From an uncultured bacterium (GTDB taxonomy: Bacteria > Desulfobacterota > Desulfobaccia > Desulfobaccales > 0-14-0-80-60-11), in the NCBI GenBank assembly GCA_937943575.1, contig CALEAV010000015.1, positions 1-64,000 of the forward strand: 64,000 bases of DNA. The letters run 5' to 3'. Position numbers and translations under genes: made by a program. Each line of letters begins with the position of its first letter. The first letter of the stretch is position 1. Positions 34,107-43,091 of the stretch are shown piece after piece. The notes under the pieces were generated by a model that did no database searches, was not told the origin of the DNA, and saw only the letters and a program-made list of their open reading frames with translations.

Positions 34107-35153
34107 ATGCTAACCAATTTTGTCTCCCGGGGGACAGACATGGTCGCCTTTGTCGTCGCGGTGCTCCTCTTGTGGCTGTGGCCCGCCGGCCCCTTCGCCG
34201 ACCTCCCCCCCCGGCGTCTGCCCCCCTCCGTGCCGCCGCTGCCGGAAGTCAGGCTGCCTTATTTCCAGCTGCCGCCCTCCCTTACTCTCTGCGGTCAGCC
34301 GGTGCCCCTGGAGGACCCGGTGGTCAGGGAGGGGCTGGACCGGGAGTTCACCATCGTGGTGTGGAGTCGGGCCCAGACCCTCATGTGGCTCAAGCGGGCC
34401 CATCGCCACTTCCCGGACATCCAGCAGAAGATCCGGGCCCAGCATCTCCCCGAAGACCTCAAGTATGTGGTCCTGGTGGAAAGCGACCTGCGGCTGAACG
34501 CCCGCTCCCCCGCCGGGGCCGCCGGCCCCTGGCAGTTCATGGGGCCCACGGCGCAGCGCTTCCAGCTCAAGGCCACCGAGCACATCGACGAACGCCTGGA
34601 TCTGGGGCTGGCCACCGACGCCGCCCTGACCTACCTCAAGACCCTCTACCAGGAATTCGGCAGCTGGCCCCTGGCCCTGGCGGCCTACAACGTCGGGGAG
34701 GGCAGGATCCGCCGGGAGATGGCCCTCCAGGGGGTGACGGACTATTGGCGCCTGGCCCTCCCGGAGGAGACCGAGCGCTATGTCTACCGCATTCTCGCCG
34801 CCAAAGTGGTGCTGGAGAACCCCGGCCACTACGGCTACGACATCCCCCCCGAAGACCTCTACCCGCCTCTGGCCAGCGAGGAGGTCACCCTCAGCACCAG
34901 CCAGGCGGTGACGGTGCGGGGCCTGGCCGAAGCCGCGGGCACCTACTTCCGGGCCTTCAAGCACCTCAACCCCTGGATCAAGGGGCACTCCCTGCCGCCG
35001 GGCACCTACCGCCTGCGGGTGCCCCCCGGGCAAAGGAGCGCCTTCCTGGAGGCCGCCGCCCGGGGTCTGCCCGCACCCCCGGCCGCCAACCCGGGGAAGG
35101 AGGAAAAACCGCCGGCCCCGGCCCCAGGCAGCCGCCCGGCCCGCAAGAAGTGA
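34107..35153 (+). CDS. Membrane-bound lytic murein transglycosylase (MltD-like)
   Basis: Peptidoglycan-cleaving enzyme, 348 aa. After an N-terminal hydrophobic signal (MVAFVVAVLLLWLWPAGPFA) comes an SLT domain with catalytic Glu in LKYVVLVESDLRLNARSP and the GxxG-type AAGPWQFM, then AAYNVGEGRI. The C-terminal part resembles one degenerate LysM (TVRGLAEAAGTYFRAFKHLN) and a proline-rich tail. MltD usually has two LysM modules, so this is a short form. The ATG at 34107 keeps a basic residue before the signal; the ATG at 34140 has a better GGGGGA Shine-Dalgarno and is an equal alternative. Confidence 0.85.
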   Translation: MLTNFVSRGTDMVAFVVAVLLLWLWPAGPFADLPPRRLPPSVPPLPEVRLPYFQLPPSLTLCGQPVPLEDPVVREGLDREFTIVVWSRAQTLMWLKRAHRHFPDIQQKIRAQHLPEDLKYVVLVESDLRLNARSPAGAAGPWQFMGPTAQRFQLKATEHIDERLDLGLATDAALTYLKTLYQEFGSWPLALAAYNVGEGRIRREMALQGVTDYWRLALPEETERYVYRILAAKVVLENPGHYGYDIPPEDLYPPLASEEVTLSTSQAVTVRGLAEAAGTYFRAFKHLNPWIKGHSLPPGTYRLRVPPGQRSAFLEAAARGLPAPPAANPGKEEKPPAPAPGSRPARKK

Positions 35154-35296
35154 GGGGGCCCCTCGGCGGCGGGCAGTCAGGGGGAAAGGAGATGACTCCG
35201 GCCGGAGGGCCAGGAACGGCGGAGCAAGGAAGGCTCGCCGGACCCCGCCTCACCCCCGGCCGGCCTCATGGTCTTGTGGGAATAGGGGGAAGACGC

Positions 35297-36631
35297 ATGC
35301 CTGAGACGACCCTGAAGCCGGTGGACTACCTCTTCAAAGCCGCCTTTGTGGTCACCCTGGACGAGGACAGCCGGGTCTTCGCCCCCGGCGCGGTGGCGGT
35401 CAAGGGGGACAGCATCGCGGCGGTGGGCCCCCCCTCAGAGGTGGAGGCCGCCTGTCAGCCCGCCCGGGTGCTGGACTACCCCCAGGGCCTCATCCTGCCC
35501 GGCCTCATCAATGCCCACACCCACGCCGCCATGTCCCTCTTCCGGGGCCTGGCCGACGATCTCCCCCTGGAGGACTGGCTCAACAGCCACATCTTCCCCG
35601 CCGAGCGCCATCTGGACCGGGAGGTGGTCTACTGGGGCACCAAGCTGGCGGTGGCGGAGATGCTCCTGGCCGGCACCACCTGCTTCTGCGACATGTATCT
35701 CTTCGCCGACGCCGTGGCCCGGGCTGCGGTGGAAACCGGCATCCGGGCGGTGGTGGGGGAGGTCCTCTATGACTTCCCCTCCCCCAACTACGGGCCCCCG
35801 GCGGAGGGCCTGCGCTTCAGTGAGACCCTGTGCCGCTCCTATGCTGGGCATTCCCGGGTCCGGGTGGCCATCATGCCCCATGCCATCTACACCTGCTCCC
35901 CGGACCTTCTGGCTGAGGCCGGGGAACTGGCCGCCCGCCTGGATACCCTCCTCGTCATCCATCTGGCGGAGACCGCCAGGGAGGTGGCCTACAGCCGGAC
36001 GGCCTTCGGGCTCACCCCGGTGCAGCACCTGCACCGCCTGGGCCTGCTCAGCCCCCGCCTGCTGGCAGATCACTGCGTGGTGCTGGGCGAAGAGGATCTG
36101 GACCTCCTGGCCGCCTCCGGGGCCGGGGTGGCCCATTGCCCGGAGTCCAACATGAAGCTGGCCAGCGGCGTGGCCCCGGTGACGGCCATGCTCCGCCGGG
36201 GCATCCCCGTGGGCCTGGGGACCGACGGCTGCGCCAGCAACAACAACCTGGACCTCTTCCAGGAGATGGACACCGCCGCCAAGCTCCAGAAGGTGCACCT
36301 GCTGGACCCCACCGCCCTGCCGGCCCCCCAGGCCCTCTCCCTGGCCACCACCGGCGGGGCCAGGGTGCTGGGGCTGGCAGGCCGGGTGGGCCGCCTGGCC
36401 CCCGATTATAAGGCCGATCTCATCGTCCTCGACCTGGACCAGCCCCATCTCACCCCCCTGTATGACCCCCTCTCCCACCTGGTCTACGCCGCCCGGGGCT
36501 CCGATGTCACCACCGTCATGGTGGACGGCCGCCTGCTGGTGGCAGAGCGCCGGCTCCTGGACCTGGATCTGGAGGAGACCCTGGCCCGGACCCGGGAGCT
36601 GGCCCGGCGGGTGCGGCAGAACTACCGCTGA
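35297..36631 (+). CDS. Amidohydrolase: 5-methylthioadenosine/S-adenosylhomocysteine deaminase-like
   Basis: Metal-dependent deaminase of the MtaD/ATZ-TRZ family, 444 aa, cytoplasmic. Metal ligands are visible in INAHTHAAMS, VIHLAET, LADHCVVL and LGTDGCASNNNLDLF. The C-terminal KADLIVLDLDQPHL completes the composite beta-sandwich. It is expected to deaminate MTA, SAH or adenosine to the inosine forms, a route used by organisms without MtnN or SAH hydrolase. The start is ATG at 35297 with GGGGGA upstream; the long track ORF from 34172 only overlaps the previous gene in another frame. Confidence 0.87.
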   Translation: MPETTLKPVDYLFKAAFVVTLDEDSRVFAPGAVAVKGDSIAAVGPPSEVEAACQPARVLDYPQGLILPGLINAHTHAAMSLFRGLADDLPLEDWLNSHIFPAERHLDREVVYWGTKLAVAEMLLAGTTCFCDMYLFADAVARAAVETGIRAVVGEVLYDFPSPNYGPPAEGLRFSETLCRSYAGHSRVRVAIMPHAIYTCSPDLLAEAGELAARLDTLLVIHLAETAREVAYSRTAFGLTPVQHLHRLGLLSPRLLADHCVVLGEEDLDLLAASGAGVAHCPESNMKLASGVAPVTAMLRRGIPVGLGTDGCASNNNLDLFQEMDTAAKLQKVHLLDPTALPAPQALSLATTGGARVLGLAGRVGRLAPDYKADLIVLDLDQPHLTPLYDPLSHLVYAARGSDVTTVMVDGRLLVAERRLLDLDLEETLARTRELARRVRQNYR

Positions 36632-36675
36632 CCCCGAGGGGACCGGCCGCCCGGGGGGCCGCAGCCTCTGCGGCC

Positions 36676-37050
36676 TCAGCTCCGGGCGATGATGAAGACC
36701 CCGAGGCAGGTGATGAGAATTCCGGCCATGCGGGTGACCGTGACGTTTTCCCCGAAGAGCTGCCAGGCCAGGACCGCCGTGAGGACATATCCCAGGGAAA
36801 TCATGGGATAGGCATAGCTCACCTCGGCCTTGGCCAGCACGATGAGCCATACCAGAAAGCCCATGCCGTAGCAGATGAGCCCCGCGATGACGTAAGGGTT
36901 GAAGGCCGCCCGCAGAAAAACTCCGGCCAGTTCCGTGGCCCCCAGGGCGAAATTGCCCATCTTGGACATGCCGAATTTCAGCGACAGCTGGCCCGCCACA
37001 TTGAGGAGCACATCCAGGAGGATCAGCCCCAACACCACATACTTGGTCAT
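36676..37050 (-). CDS. Small EamA/SMR-type membrane transporter
   Basis: Four-helix membrane protein, 124 aa, of the small multidrug resistance/EamA superfamily. Helices begin at KYVVLGLILLDVLLNVAGQL, PYVIAGLICYGMGFLVWLIVL, SYAYPMISLGYVLTAVLAW and TRMAGILITCLGVFIIA. The motif AYPMISLGYV resembles ArnE/EmrE-type half transporters. Such proteins work as dimers; undecaprenyl-sugar flipping or small-molecule export are both possible. It converges on the deaminase gene. The ATG at 37050 has AAGGA upstream. Confidence 0.8.
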   Translation of the reverse strand: MTKYVVLGLILLDVLLNVAGQLSLKFGMSKMGNFALGATELAGVFLRAAFNPYVIAGLICYGMGFLVWLIVLAKAEVSYAYPMISLGYVLTAVLAWQLFGENVTVTRMAGILITCLGVFIIARS

Positions 37051-37341
37051 GAATCCGTCCTTTGCAGGTTTCCATGAGAAAGGGCGGCCCCCACTTCTGC
37101 CGCCCGTGCCTGTGCGCCGAGGGGAGGGGCGCCGGGAACTCCCGGCCGGCCCGCCGCTCACCCCTCCCTGATTCCCTCAGACCTTCACATTGTGGGAAAA
37201 GTTACCCGAGGCGGCAAGAAAATAATGCCGTGCCGCGGGGCCTTCCGCCCCCAGAGGGAACCAAAATATCCGGGTACCCCGGCCCTTTCACCACCAAAGC
37301 GGGCGGCATGGGGATTGCAAAAACGCAGGCCGGAGGTTGGC

Positions 37342-37959
37342 ATGATCGCCCTGATCCCTGCAGTGGACCGGACCGGGGCTTACGTACGGCCCCCGGAGTC
37401 CGCCCCGGCCGAGGATTTCTCCCGGCTCCTGGCTTCCCTGGCCCCCACCCCCACCGCTGCCCCGCCTCCGGCCACCTACCAGGTGCAGGCCGGGGACACC
37501 CTGACGGGCATCGCCAGGAAGCTGGGCTACAGCGACCCTCTGATCCTGGCCCGGGCCAACGGCCTGAAAAATCCCGACCTTCTCCGGCCCGGCCAAGTGC
37601 TCACCCTGCCGCCCGCTCCCGGGCCGGCCTCCCCCCGGCCGCCGGCCGCGGCCCCCCTCCCTCCCGGCGGCACCCTGGTGGTGGCCTCCTGGTACGGCCC
37701 CCGGCACCACGGCCGGCCCATGGCCAACGGCCGCCCCTTTGACATGGAGGCCGACACCGCCGCCCATCGCTCCCTGCCCCTGGGCACCCTCCTGAAAGTC
37801 ACCAACCCCCGTAACGGCCGCAGCGTTCAGGTGACGGTCACCGACCGGGGTCCCTTCATCCCCGGCCGCCACCTGGACCTGTCCCTGGGCGCCGCCCGGA
37901 AACTGGGAATCCTGAAGCAGGGCGTTGCCCGCCTCTACGTGGAAGCGACCTCGGGCTGA
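37342..37959 (+). CDS. LysM and RlpA-like (double-psi beta-barrel) protein
   Basis: Predicted peptidoglycan-active protein, 205 aa. A LysM module (YQVQAGDTLTGIARKLGYSD, about residues 45-90) is followed by a proline-rich linker and an RlpA/DPBB domain (VVASWYGPRHHGRPMANG, then VTDRGPFIPGRHLDLS). RlpA proteins cleave stem-peptide-free glycan strands in the periplasm. The ATG at 37342 has GGAGG at ideal spacing, but no signal peptide or lipobox is visible from this start or from the track start at 37192, which is odd for a wall enzyme. Confidence 0.8.
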   Translation: MIALIPAVDRTGAYVRPPESAPAEDFSRLLASLAPTPTAAPPPATYQVQAGDTLTGIARKLGYSDPLILARANGLKNPDLLRPGQVLTLPPAPGPASPRPPAAAPLPPGGTLVVASWYGPRHHGRPMANGRPFDMEADTAAHRSLPLGTLLKVTNPRNGRSVQVTVTDRGPFIPGRHLDLSLGAARKLGILKQGVARLYVEATSG

Positions 37960-38158
37960 GGTGGGGAGGCTGACGTAGGCTTCGCTTCAGGGTGAAACCG
38001 TGCCGAGAGCTCGGAAAAGAAGCGGCCTGAGGGTGTGGAACTTTATCTCCTGGATCATCGCTGGCCCATAGCGTAAAAAGGGTGGAAAAAATAAGAAAGA
38101 ACCGCCAGGAGCCCTTTGTCTGCCGCTCCCCCCAAAGATTTCTTCGCCCCTGCCTCCC

Positions 38159-38704
38159 TCAAGCACCCTCCACCTGCTGCCGGTAAGCGGCCACCGCCTT
38201 GGGAATGAGGCGCCGCAGAAACACCCGGCGGTCGAGGGCGTTGAGCCGGCTGTAGGCCGGAAAGTCCGGATGGCTGGGGCTCAATTCCGGCAGGGCCCGG
38301 GCAAATTCCCCCCCCTGGCGCCAGGCCTCCTGCACCAGGGCGATGAGGGGGGTTTCCTCCTGCGGCAGGGACTCCACCCACCCCAGCCGCCGCATCACCT
38401 CAAAGCGCAGCCGGTCCACCAGGGCAAAAGCCGTGTCCATGATCCTGAGCTTGGTCCCCGCCTCCAGATCATCCAGCCGGAAGCGCACCGAGCCCCCCAG
38501 CCCCATGGCCCCCATCACCAGATCGAAGAGGGCATAGAGGTTCTCCTCCCCGGGGGTGGCCAGATAAAGCAGGGTGGCGGCACTGAGGTCCTGAAGCCGG
38601 GTCTCCGGTCCGAACTGCTCCTGGAAGCGTTTCAGCCAGCTGCTGAAAGCCTTGTCCGCCATGAGCTTGCGGCGGAAGCGTTCCAGATCCACCAGGTCAG
38701 CCAT
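38159..38704 (-). CDS. Conserved-looking hypothetical protein, 181 aa
   Basis: I do not recognise this protein. It is soluble and mainly helical, without cysteine or signal peptide. Features are ADLVDLERFRRKLMADKAF, GAMGLGGSVRFRLDDLEAG and RVFLRRLIPKAVAAYRQQ. It overlaps the end of pgsA by eight bases, so it is the last gene of the aromatic/phospholipid transcript. The normal codon pattern and tight spacing support a real gene. No function is proposed. Confidence 0.75.
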   Translation of the reverse strand: MADLVDLERFRRKLMADKAFSSWLKRFQEQFGPETRLQDLSAATLLYLATPGEENLYALFDLVMGAMGLGGSVRFRLDDLEAGTKLRIMDTAFALVDRLRFEVMRRLGWVESLPQEETPLIALVQEAWRQGGEFARALPELSPSHPDFPAYSRLNALDRRVFLRRLIPKAVAAYRQQVEGA

Positions 38705-39293
38705 GGCCGTCCTCAGCCGGGCCCGCCTCCTTTCCCTTCTCCCCCATCTTCAGACCCTGGGTTAGATACTGGATGCCGGAATAGGTGCTCAGCCCCCCGG
38801 TCAGAAGAAACAACCCCTGGAGGAGGGTCCCCGAAATCGGCGCCAGACGACTACCCAGGACCACAAACACCGTGAGCATCTGGGCTGCGGCGGTGGCTTT
38901 CCCCGCCACGCTGGGACGCACCGCCACCGGATAGTCACACAGCTTGAGAACCACGATCCCCAGCACCAGGACGAGATCCCGGCTGATGACCACCACCGCC
39001 AGCCACGGGGGGATGAGGCGGTAGATGCTCAACAGGATGAAGCTGCTCATCAAAAGGAGCTTGTCCGCCAGGGGGTCCAGCACCATCCCCAGGGGAGAGC
39101 GCTGCTGCCAATGCCGGGCAATGAGGCCGTCGATGAAATCGCTCAGGCTGGCGCACACGAAGACCGCCAGGGCCGGGCCGTAGCGCCCCTGGAGGAGGAA
39201 AATGACAAAGAGCGGCGTCAGCAGGATGCGGATGAGGGTGATGGCGTTGGGCACCGTCAGGCTGCGGCGGGAAAGGGAAGGCTCACTCATCAT
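38697..39293 (-). CDS. pgsA: CDP-diacylglycerol--glycerol-3-phosphate 3-phosphatidyltransferase
   Basis: Inner-membrane CDP-alcohol phosphatidyltransferase, 198 aa, making phosphatidylglycerol phosphate. The family signature DG-AR-G-D-D is visible as SDFIDGLIARHWQQRSPLGMVLDPLADK split over residues ~51-78. Four to five hydrophobic segments surround it. A short hydrophilic C-terminal tail (MGEKGKEAGPAEDGHG) is unremarkable. It lies 69 bp after aroE. Other head groups cannot be fully excluded, but the length and motif spacing fit PgsA. Confidence 0.85.
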   Translation of the reverse strand: MMSEPSLSRRSLTVPNAITLIRILLTPLFVIFLLQGRYGPALAVFVCASLSDFIDGLIARHWQQRSPLGMVLDPLADKLLLMSSFILLSIYRLIPPWLAVVVISRDLVLVLGIVVLKLCDYPVAVRPSVAGKATAAAQMLTVFVVLGSRLAPISGTLLQGLFLLTGGLSTYSGIQYLTQGLKMGEKGKEAGPAEDGHG

Positions 39294-39362
39294 GCTTCGG
39301 CATCGTATCAGAAAATCCTGCCCGCCGCCATGGCGGCAGCCGGAAACGACGCGCCTGTTTCC

Positions 39363-40223
39363 TTATCCCGAGGGCTTGTCCATGCATGTAGCCGTCCCCG
39401 CCAGGGCCCCGGAGGCCGCCTCGGCCATCACCGCCACCGGCGCCGGCTGCCCCGTCCACAGGGTGAATTGCGCCGCCCCCTGATGGAGGAGCATCCTGAG
39501 GCCGTCCACCACCTCGCAGCCCCGGGCGTGGGCCTCCGTGAGAAGCCGGGTCCGCAGCGGCCGATAGACGATGTCCATCACCAGCCGGAAGCGGGACAGC
39601 AGCTCCGGCGCCAGGGGGAGGTCCCCCGCATGCGGCTCCATGCCCACCGGAGTGGCATTGATGAGGATCTCCGCCCCGCAGGCCTCCAGCTGCCCCGGCT
39701 CCAGGGCCTCCACCCCAAACTCCCGGGCCAGGGCCGCCGCCTTGGCCGTGTCAATATCAGTGAGACTCACCCGGGCGCCGGCCTGCAGCACCCCAAAGAC
39801 AATGGCCCGGGCCGCGCCCCCCGCTCCCAGCAGCAGGATGTGCCGCCCCCGCAGCTCCACCCGCTCCTGCAGGGCCGTCACCGCCCCCAGCCAGTCGGTA
39901 TTGTGCCCCACCAGGCGACCGTCCTGATTCACCACCGTGTTCACCGCCCCCATGCGGGCCGCCGGCCCCGCCACCTCATCCAGCAGGGGGATGATCTCCT
40001 CCTTGAAGGGAATGGTGACGCTCACCCCCCCGATATTCAGGCCCCGCAGCCCCGCCACGGCCTGGGCAAGGTCCTGGACCTCAAAGGGCACATAGACGGC
40101 GTTGATCCCCAGGTGGGCAAAGGCGGCATTGTGCATCGCCGGACTCAGGGAATGAGCCACCGGCCGCCCCAGTAGGCCGTACACCCGGGTGGTCCCGTCA
40201 ATCACCGGCGCAGGAGCCGCCAT
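39363..40223 (-). CDS. aroE: Shikimate dehydrogenase
   Basis: NADPH-dependent reduction of 3-dehydroshikimate, 286 aa. Substrate-binding motif GRPVAHSLSPAMHNAAF, catalytic Lys region VTIPFKEEIIPLLDE, DWLGAV, and nucleotide motif LLGAGGAARAIVFGVL. The C-terminus (LRMLLHQGAAQFTLWTG) is typical. Its start overlaps the aroD end by 22 bp. It is one of the later genes of the aromatic operon controlled by the attenuator upstream of the ADTH synthase gene. Confidence 0.94.
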   Translation of the reverse strand: MAAPAPVIDGTTRVYGLLGRPVAHSLSPAMHNAAFAHLGINAVYVPFEVQDLAQAVAGLRGLNIGGVSVTIPFKEEIIPLLDEVAGPAARMGAVNTVVNQDGRLVGHNTDWLGAVTALQERVELRGRHILLLGAGGAARAIVFGVLQAGARVSLTDIDTAKAAALAREFGVEALEPGQLEACGAEILINATPVGMEPHAGDLPLAPELLSRFRLVMDIVYRPLRTRLLTEAHARGCEVVDGLRMLLHQGAAQFTLWTGQPAPVAVMAEAASGALAGTATCMDKPSG

Positions 40224-41002
40224 ATCCGCTTCACCTCGCTCACCGTGAGCTGCCCCGGGGCTGAGGCCCCCCGCCGGTGGAAGGGCGCATAGGTGAGATA
40301 CGACCCCAAAAACGGCGCCGCCACCCGGGACCAGCCCCCCAGCGCCCCCATACAGAAGGCGATGATCTCCTTGCCCGCCGCCAAGGCCCGGGGGATGAGA
40401 CCCAGAACCCGGAGATTGTCCGCCGGCTCCCGGGCCAGGGTCACCAGCTTGACAATCTCCCCCTCCGCCGCCAGCATGGCCTCCAGCTGCGCCGCCAGCT
40501 CCGGCTCCGGCGGCGTGCCGGCAAAATCATGCCACGAGAGGATCAGCCGGGTCTCCCCCTTGGCCGCCGCCAGCTCCCGGCGCCAGCCCGCCTCGGTGCG
40601 CCACTCCACATCCACACAGGTGGGCCGGTAGGCCAGCGCCTCCTGAAGCACCTGCAGCCGCGCCGCCTCCTCCCCCCGCCAGCGCCCCCCCTCCGCCGGA
40701 TGCCGGTTGGTCACCACCACCGGCCCCGGCAGGGTGCCCAGAAGCCGCCTCAGCTCCACCCGCTCCAGATAATCCAGCCGCAACTCCGCCCAACACCCCT
40801 TGCGGGCCGCCCGCAAGTAGACCCCCCTGGCCCGCCGCGCCGCCTCCTCCACCACCGGCACACACAGCCGCAAAGGCGGCCGCCCGGGGGAAAGCCGTCC
40901 CCCCGGCCCTCCCTGCGGCTCCCTTCCCACCCCCTGGGAGGGGGAAGGTGCAGGGGACCCCGCCTCCTGGCCCCCTCCCCCTGAGCCTCTTCTGCCCCTC
41001 AA
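40202..41002 (-). CDS. aroD: 3-dehydroquinate dehydratase, type I
   Basis: Schiff-base dehydratase converting 3-dehydroquinate to 3-dehydroshikimate. The domain starts near residue 44 (LRLCVPVVEEA). ELRLDYLE, VVVTNRHPAEGGRW, CVDVEWR, LILSWHDF, the Schiff-base Lys region IVKLVTLA and FCMGALGGWSRV follow. The start is uncertain. The TTG at 41002 overlaps the pheA stop (TTGA) and has GGAG upstream, but residues 1-43 are low-complexity and encoded by repeat-like DNA; a TTG at 40873 would give a normal-length enzyme. Confidence 0.88.
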   Translation of the reverse strand: MRGRRGSGGGGQEAGSPAPSPSQGVGREPQGGPGGRLSPGRPPLRLCVPVVEEAARRARGVYLRAARKGCWAELRLDYLERVELRRLLGTLPGPVVVTNRHPAEGGRWRGEEAARLQVLQEALAYRPTCVDVEWRTEAGWRRELAAAKGETRLILSWHDFAGTPPEPELAAQLEAMLAAEGEIVKLVTLAREPADNLRVLGLIPRALAAGKEIIAFCMGALGGWSRVAAPFLGSYLTYAPFHRRGASAPGQLTVSEVKRIWRLLRR

Positions 41003-42090
41003 CTCAGCCGCTCCACGCCGGGGGCCTTGGGGAAGGAGCCCAGGAGCTTGAACCAGGCGCTCAAATGCCTGATCTCCTCCAGGGCCTGGCCCACGTGGGC
41101 TTCGGCCCGGTGCCCGTCCAGGTCCACAAAGAAGAGGTAGCGCCAGGCCTCGGTCTTCATGGGCCTCGAGACGATGCGGCTCATGTTGATCCCCCGCTCC
41201 GCCAGGGGCCTGAGGGTATGGTAGAGGGCGCCGGGCACATCGTCCACCGCAAAGATGATGGAGGTCTTGTCGGCGCCGGTGGGGCCGGGGGTGTCGGGGC
41301 CGATGACAAAGAAATGGGTGACGTTGCCGGGGTGGTCCTCAATGCGTTTCTCGATCACCCTCAGGTCATACAGGGGGGCCGCAAAGGCGCTGGCGATGGC
41401 CGCCGAGTTGGGGTTCTTGGCGGCCTTCTGGGCTGCGGCGCCGGTGGAGGCCACCTCCAGCACCGGGATGTCCGGCAAATGCGTGGCCAGCCAGCGCCGG
41501 CACTGCCCCAGGGCCTGGGGGTGGCTGTAAATCACCTCCACGTCCTGGATCTGCCCGGAGCGGGACAACAGGTCGTGTGTGATCTCCAGGTAGATCTCGC
41601 CGCAGATGTGCAGGGAGTTTTCGGCAAAGAGGTCCAGGGTTTCATTCACCACCCCTTCGGTGGAGTTCTCGATGGGCACCACGCCGTAATGATATTTTTC
41701 CTTCCCCACCTCGCTGAAGACTTCCCGGATGGTGGCCATGGGCCGGTAGCGGGTGGCGTGGCCGAATTTCTTGAGGGCCGCCAGGTGGGAAAAGGTGGCC
41801 TCCGGCCCCAGAAAGGCCACGGACACCGGCGCCTGGATCTCCCGGGCGGCGGAGATGATCTCCCGGAAGATGTTGCGCAACGCCGCGGCGGAGAGGGGAC
41901 CGGGATTTTTGTGGAGCAGGTGGGCCAGCACCTCCTCTTCCCGGCGGAAATCCAGGGTGCGCTGGCCCTCCCGGTTCTTGATGAGGCCGATCTCCTGGGC
42001 CAGGGCCTGGCGGCGGTTGAGGAGCAGGAGCAGCTCCTCATCCACCTGGTCGATGGCGGCTCGCAGCCGTTCCTTGTCCGTCATGGTCAT
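40999..42090 (-). CDS. pheA: Bifunctional chorismate mutase/prephenate dehydratase
   Basis: P-protein for phenylalanine synthesis, 363 aa. The chorismate mutase AroQ domain covers residues 1-90 (LRAAIDQVDEELLLLLNRR). The prephenate dehydratase domain starts at VSVAFLGPEATFSH and contains GVVPIENSTEGVVNETLD. A C-terminal ACT domain (SIIFAVDDVPGALYHTLRPLAERGINMSRIVSRP in pieces) provides feedback sensing of phenylalanine. ATGA overlaps the DHQ synthase II stop. Both allosteric and attenuation control therefore seem to act on this step. Confidence 0.95.
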   Translation of the reverse strand: MTMTDKERLRAAIDQVDEELLLLLNRRQALAQEIGLIKNREGQRTLDFRREEEVLAHLLHKNPGPLSAAALRNIFREIISAAREIQAPVSVAFLGPEATFSHLAALKKFGHATRYRPMATIREVFSEVGKEKYHYGVVPIENSTEGVVNETLDLFAENSLHICGEIYLEITHDLLSRSGQIQDVEVIYSHPQALGQCRRWLATHLPDIPVLEVASTGAAAQKAAKNPNSAAIASAFAAPLYDLRVIEKRIEDHPGNVTHFFVIGPDTPGPTGADKTSIIFAVDDVPGALYHTLRPLAERGINMSRIVSRPMKTEAWRYLFFVDLDGHRAEAHVGQALEEIRHLSAWFKLLGSFPKAPGVERLS

Positions 42091-43079
42091 TTCTCGGTGA
42101 TGGTTTCCGTGACTTTGTGCCCGAAGTGGCGCCCGGCCTCCTCCAGCGCCGCCAGCACCTCCTCCCCGGGCTTGAGGGACACGATGGAAACGGCTTCGCC
42201 CCCGGGCCGGGTGAGGCGGATGGTCTCGGCGTTCTGCAGGATGAGACTGAACTCCTTCCCCTCGGCCTCGGCGGTCACCAGCATCAGGGGCCGGCTCTCC
42301 ACCTTCACCCGGCCCACCACCGCCGGCCGGGTGCTGCCGTCGTGGCGCACCACCAGCACCTCATCCCCGGCCTTGAGCTCCCCCAGATACCGGGTCGTGC
42401 CGCCCGTCACCCGGATATAGGCATGCACCGGACCGGCGTTGACCCGGAAGGGCCGCGGCGCCACGTAGGGGTTCTCCAGGGATTCGGCATGCACGAGAAA
42501 GAGCCCCCCGGAGGAATTGCCCACCAGCATGCCCTCCCCCAGCCCCAGGTTGGAGCAGGTGTCCACGCACACCCGGTCCCCCATGCCCAGGGGCCTGAGG
42601 CCGGTGATGCGGGCCACGGTGAGGGCCACCGGCGGTGAGGCCTCCTTGACCAGGCGGGCCACCGCCTTGATAACCGCCGGGTCCCGGCTCGCCACCACCA
42701 CGCCGTCCACCCCCCTCTCCAGGATCCCCAGGGCGGTGCGGGCCTCCTCGGGGCCGGCCACCTCCACAAAGATGTTGCCGGTTTGGGCCACCAGGTTCTC
42801 CAGGGGGATGATGGTCCAGTCCGGGGTCCGCACGATGACCGGCAGCTCCCGGGCCAGGCGCACCACCTCCGCCTCGTCCGCCGTCGAGGTCACCGTCACC
42901 TCGGCCACCTGCCGCCCCGGCACCAGATCGCCGTCCTCGGCCACCACCGTGATCAGCCCCAGGGCCTTGACCTCCGCCGCCTTGCCCGGCGCCACCCACA
43001 CCGCATCGGCCCCGGACTCGAGCGCGGTGGTCACCAGTTTCTTGTCCCAGGGGTCGATCTTCACCCACAGCTTTTTCAT
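42087..43079 (-). CDS. 3-dehydroquinate synthase II (archaeal type)
   Basis: AroB'-type enzyme (MJ1249 family), 330 aa, converting 2-amino-3,7-dideoxy-D-threo-hept-6-ulosonate to 3-dehydroquinate with NAD. It begins MKKLWVKIDPWDKKLVTTAL and contains FVEVAGPEEARTALGILERG, GDRVCVDTCSNLGLGEGMLVG, FRVNAGPVHAYI and GGTTRYLGELKAGDEVLVV. It is unrelated to classical AroB. It lies 12 bp after the ADTH synthase gene, the paired first enzyme of this route, as in methanogens and Desulfovibrio. Confidence 0.93.
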   Translation of the reverse strand: MKKLWVKIDPWDKKLVTTALESGADAVWVAPGKAAEVKALGLITVVAEDGDLVPGRQVAEVTVTSTADEAEVVRLARELPVIVRTPDWTIIPLENLVAQTGNIFVEVAGPEEARTALGILERGVDGVVVASRDPAVIKAVARLVKEASPPVALTVARITGLRPLGMGDRVCVDTCSNLGLGEGMLVGNSSGGLFLVHAESLENPYVAPRPFRVNAGPVHAYIRVTGGTTRYLGELKAGDEVLVVRHDGSTRPAVVGRVKVESRPLMLVTAEAEGKEFSLILQNAETIRLTRPGGEAVSIVSLKPGEEVLAALEEAGRHFGHKVTETITEK

Positions 43080-43091
43080 GGCGTGCCCGCC

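Noticed and set aside
37960-38158. Possible riboswitch-like structure after the RlpA gene
   Set aside because: Some complementary segments (GCTTC/GAAGC) exist, but no known core, no terminator and no downstream same-strand gene.
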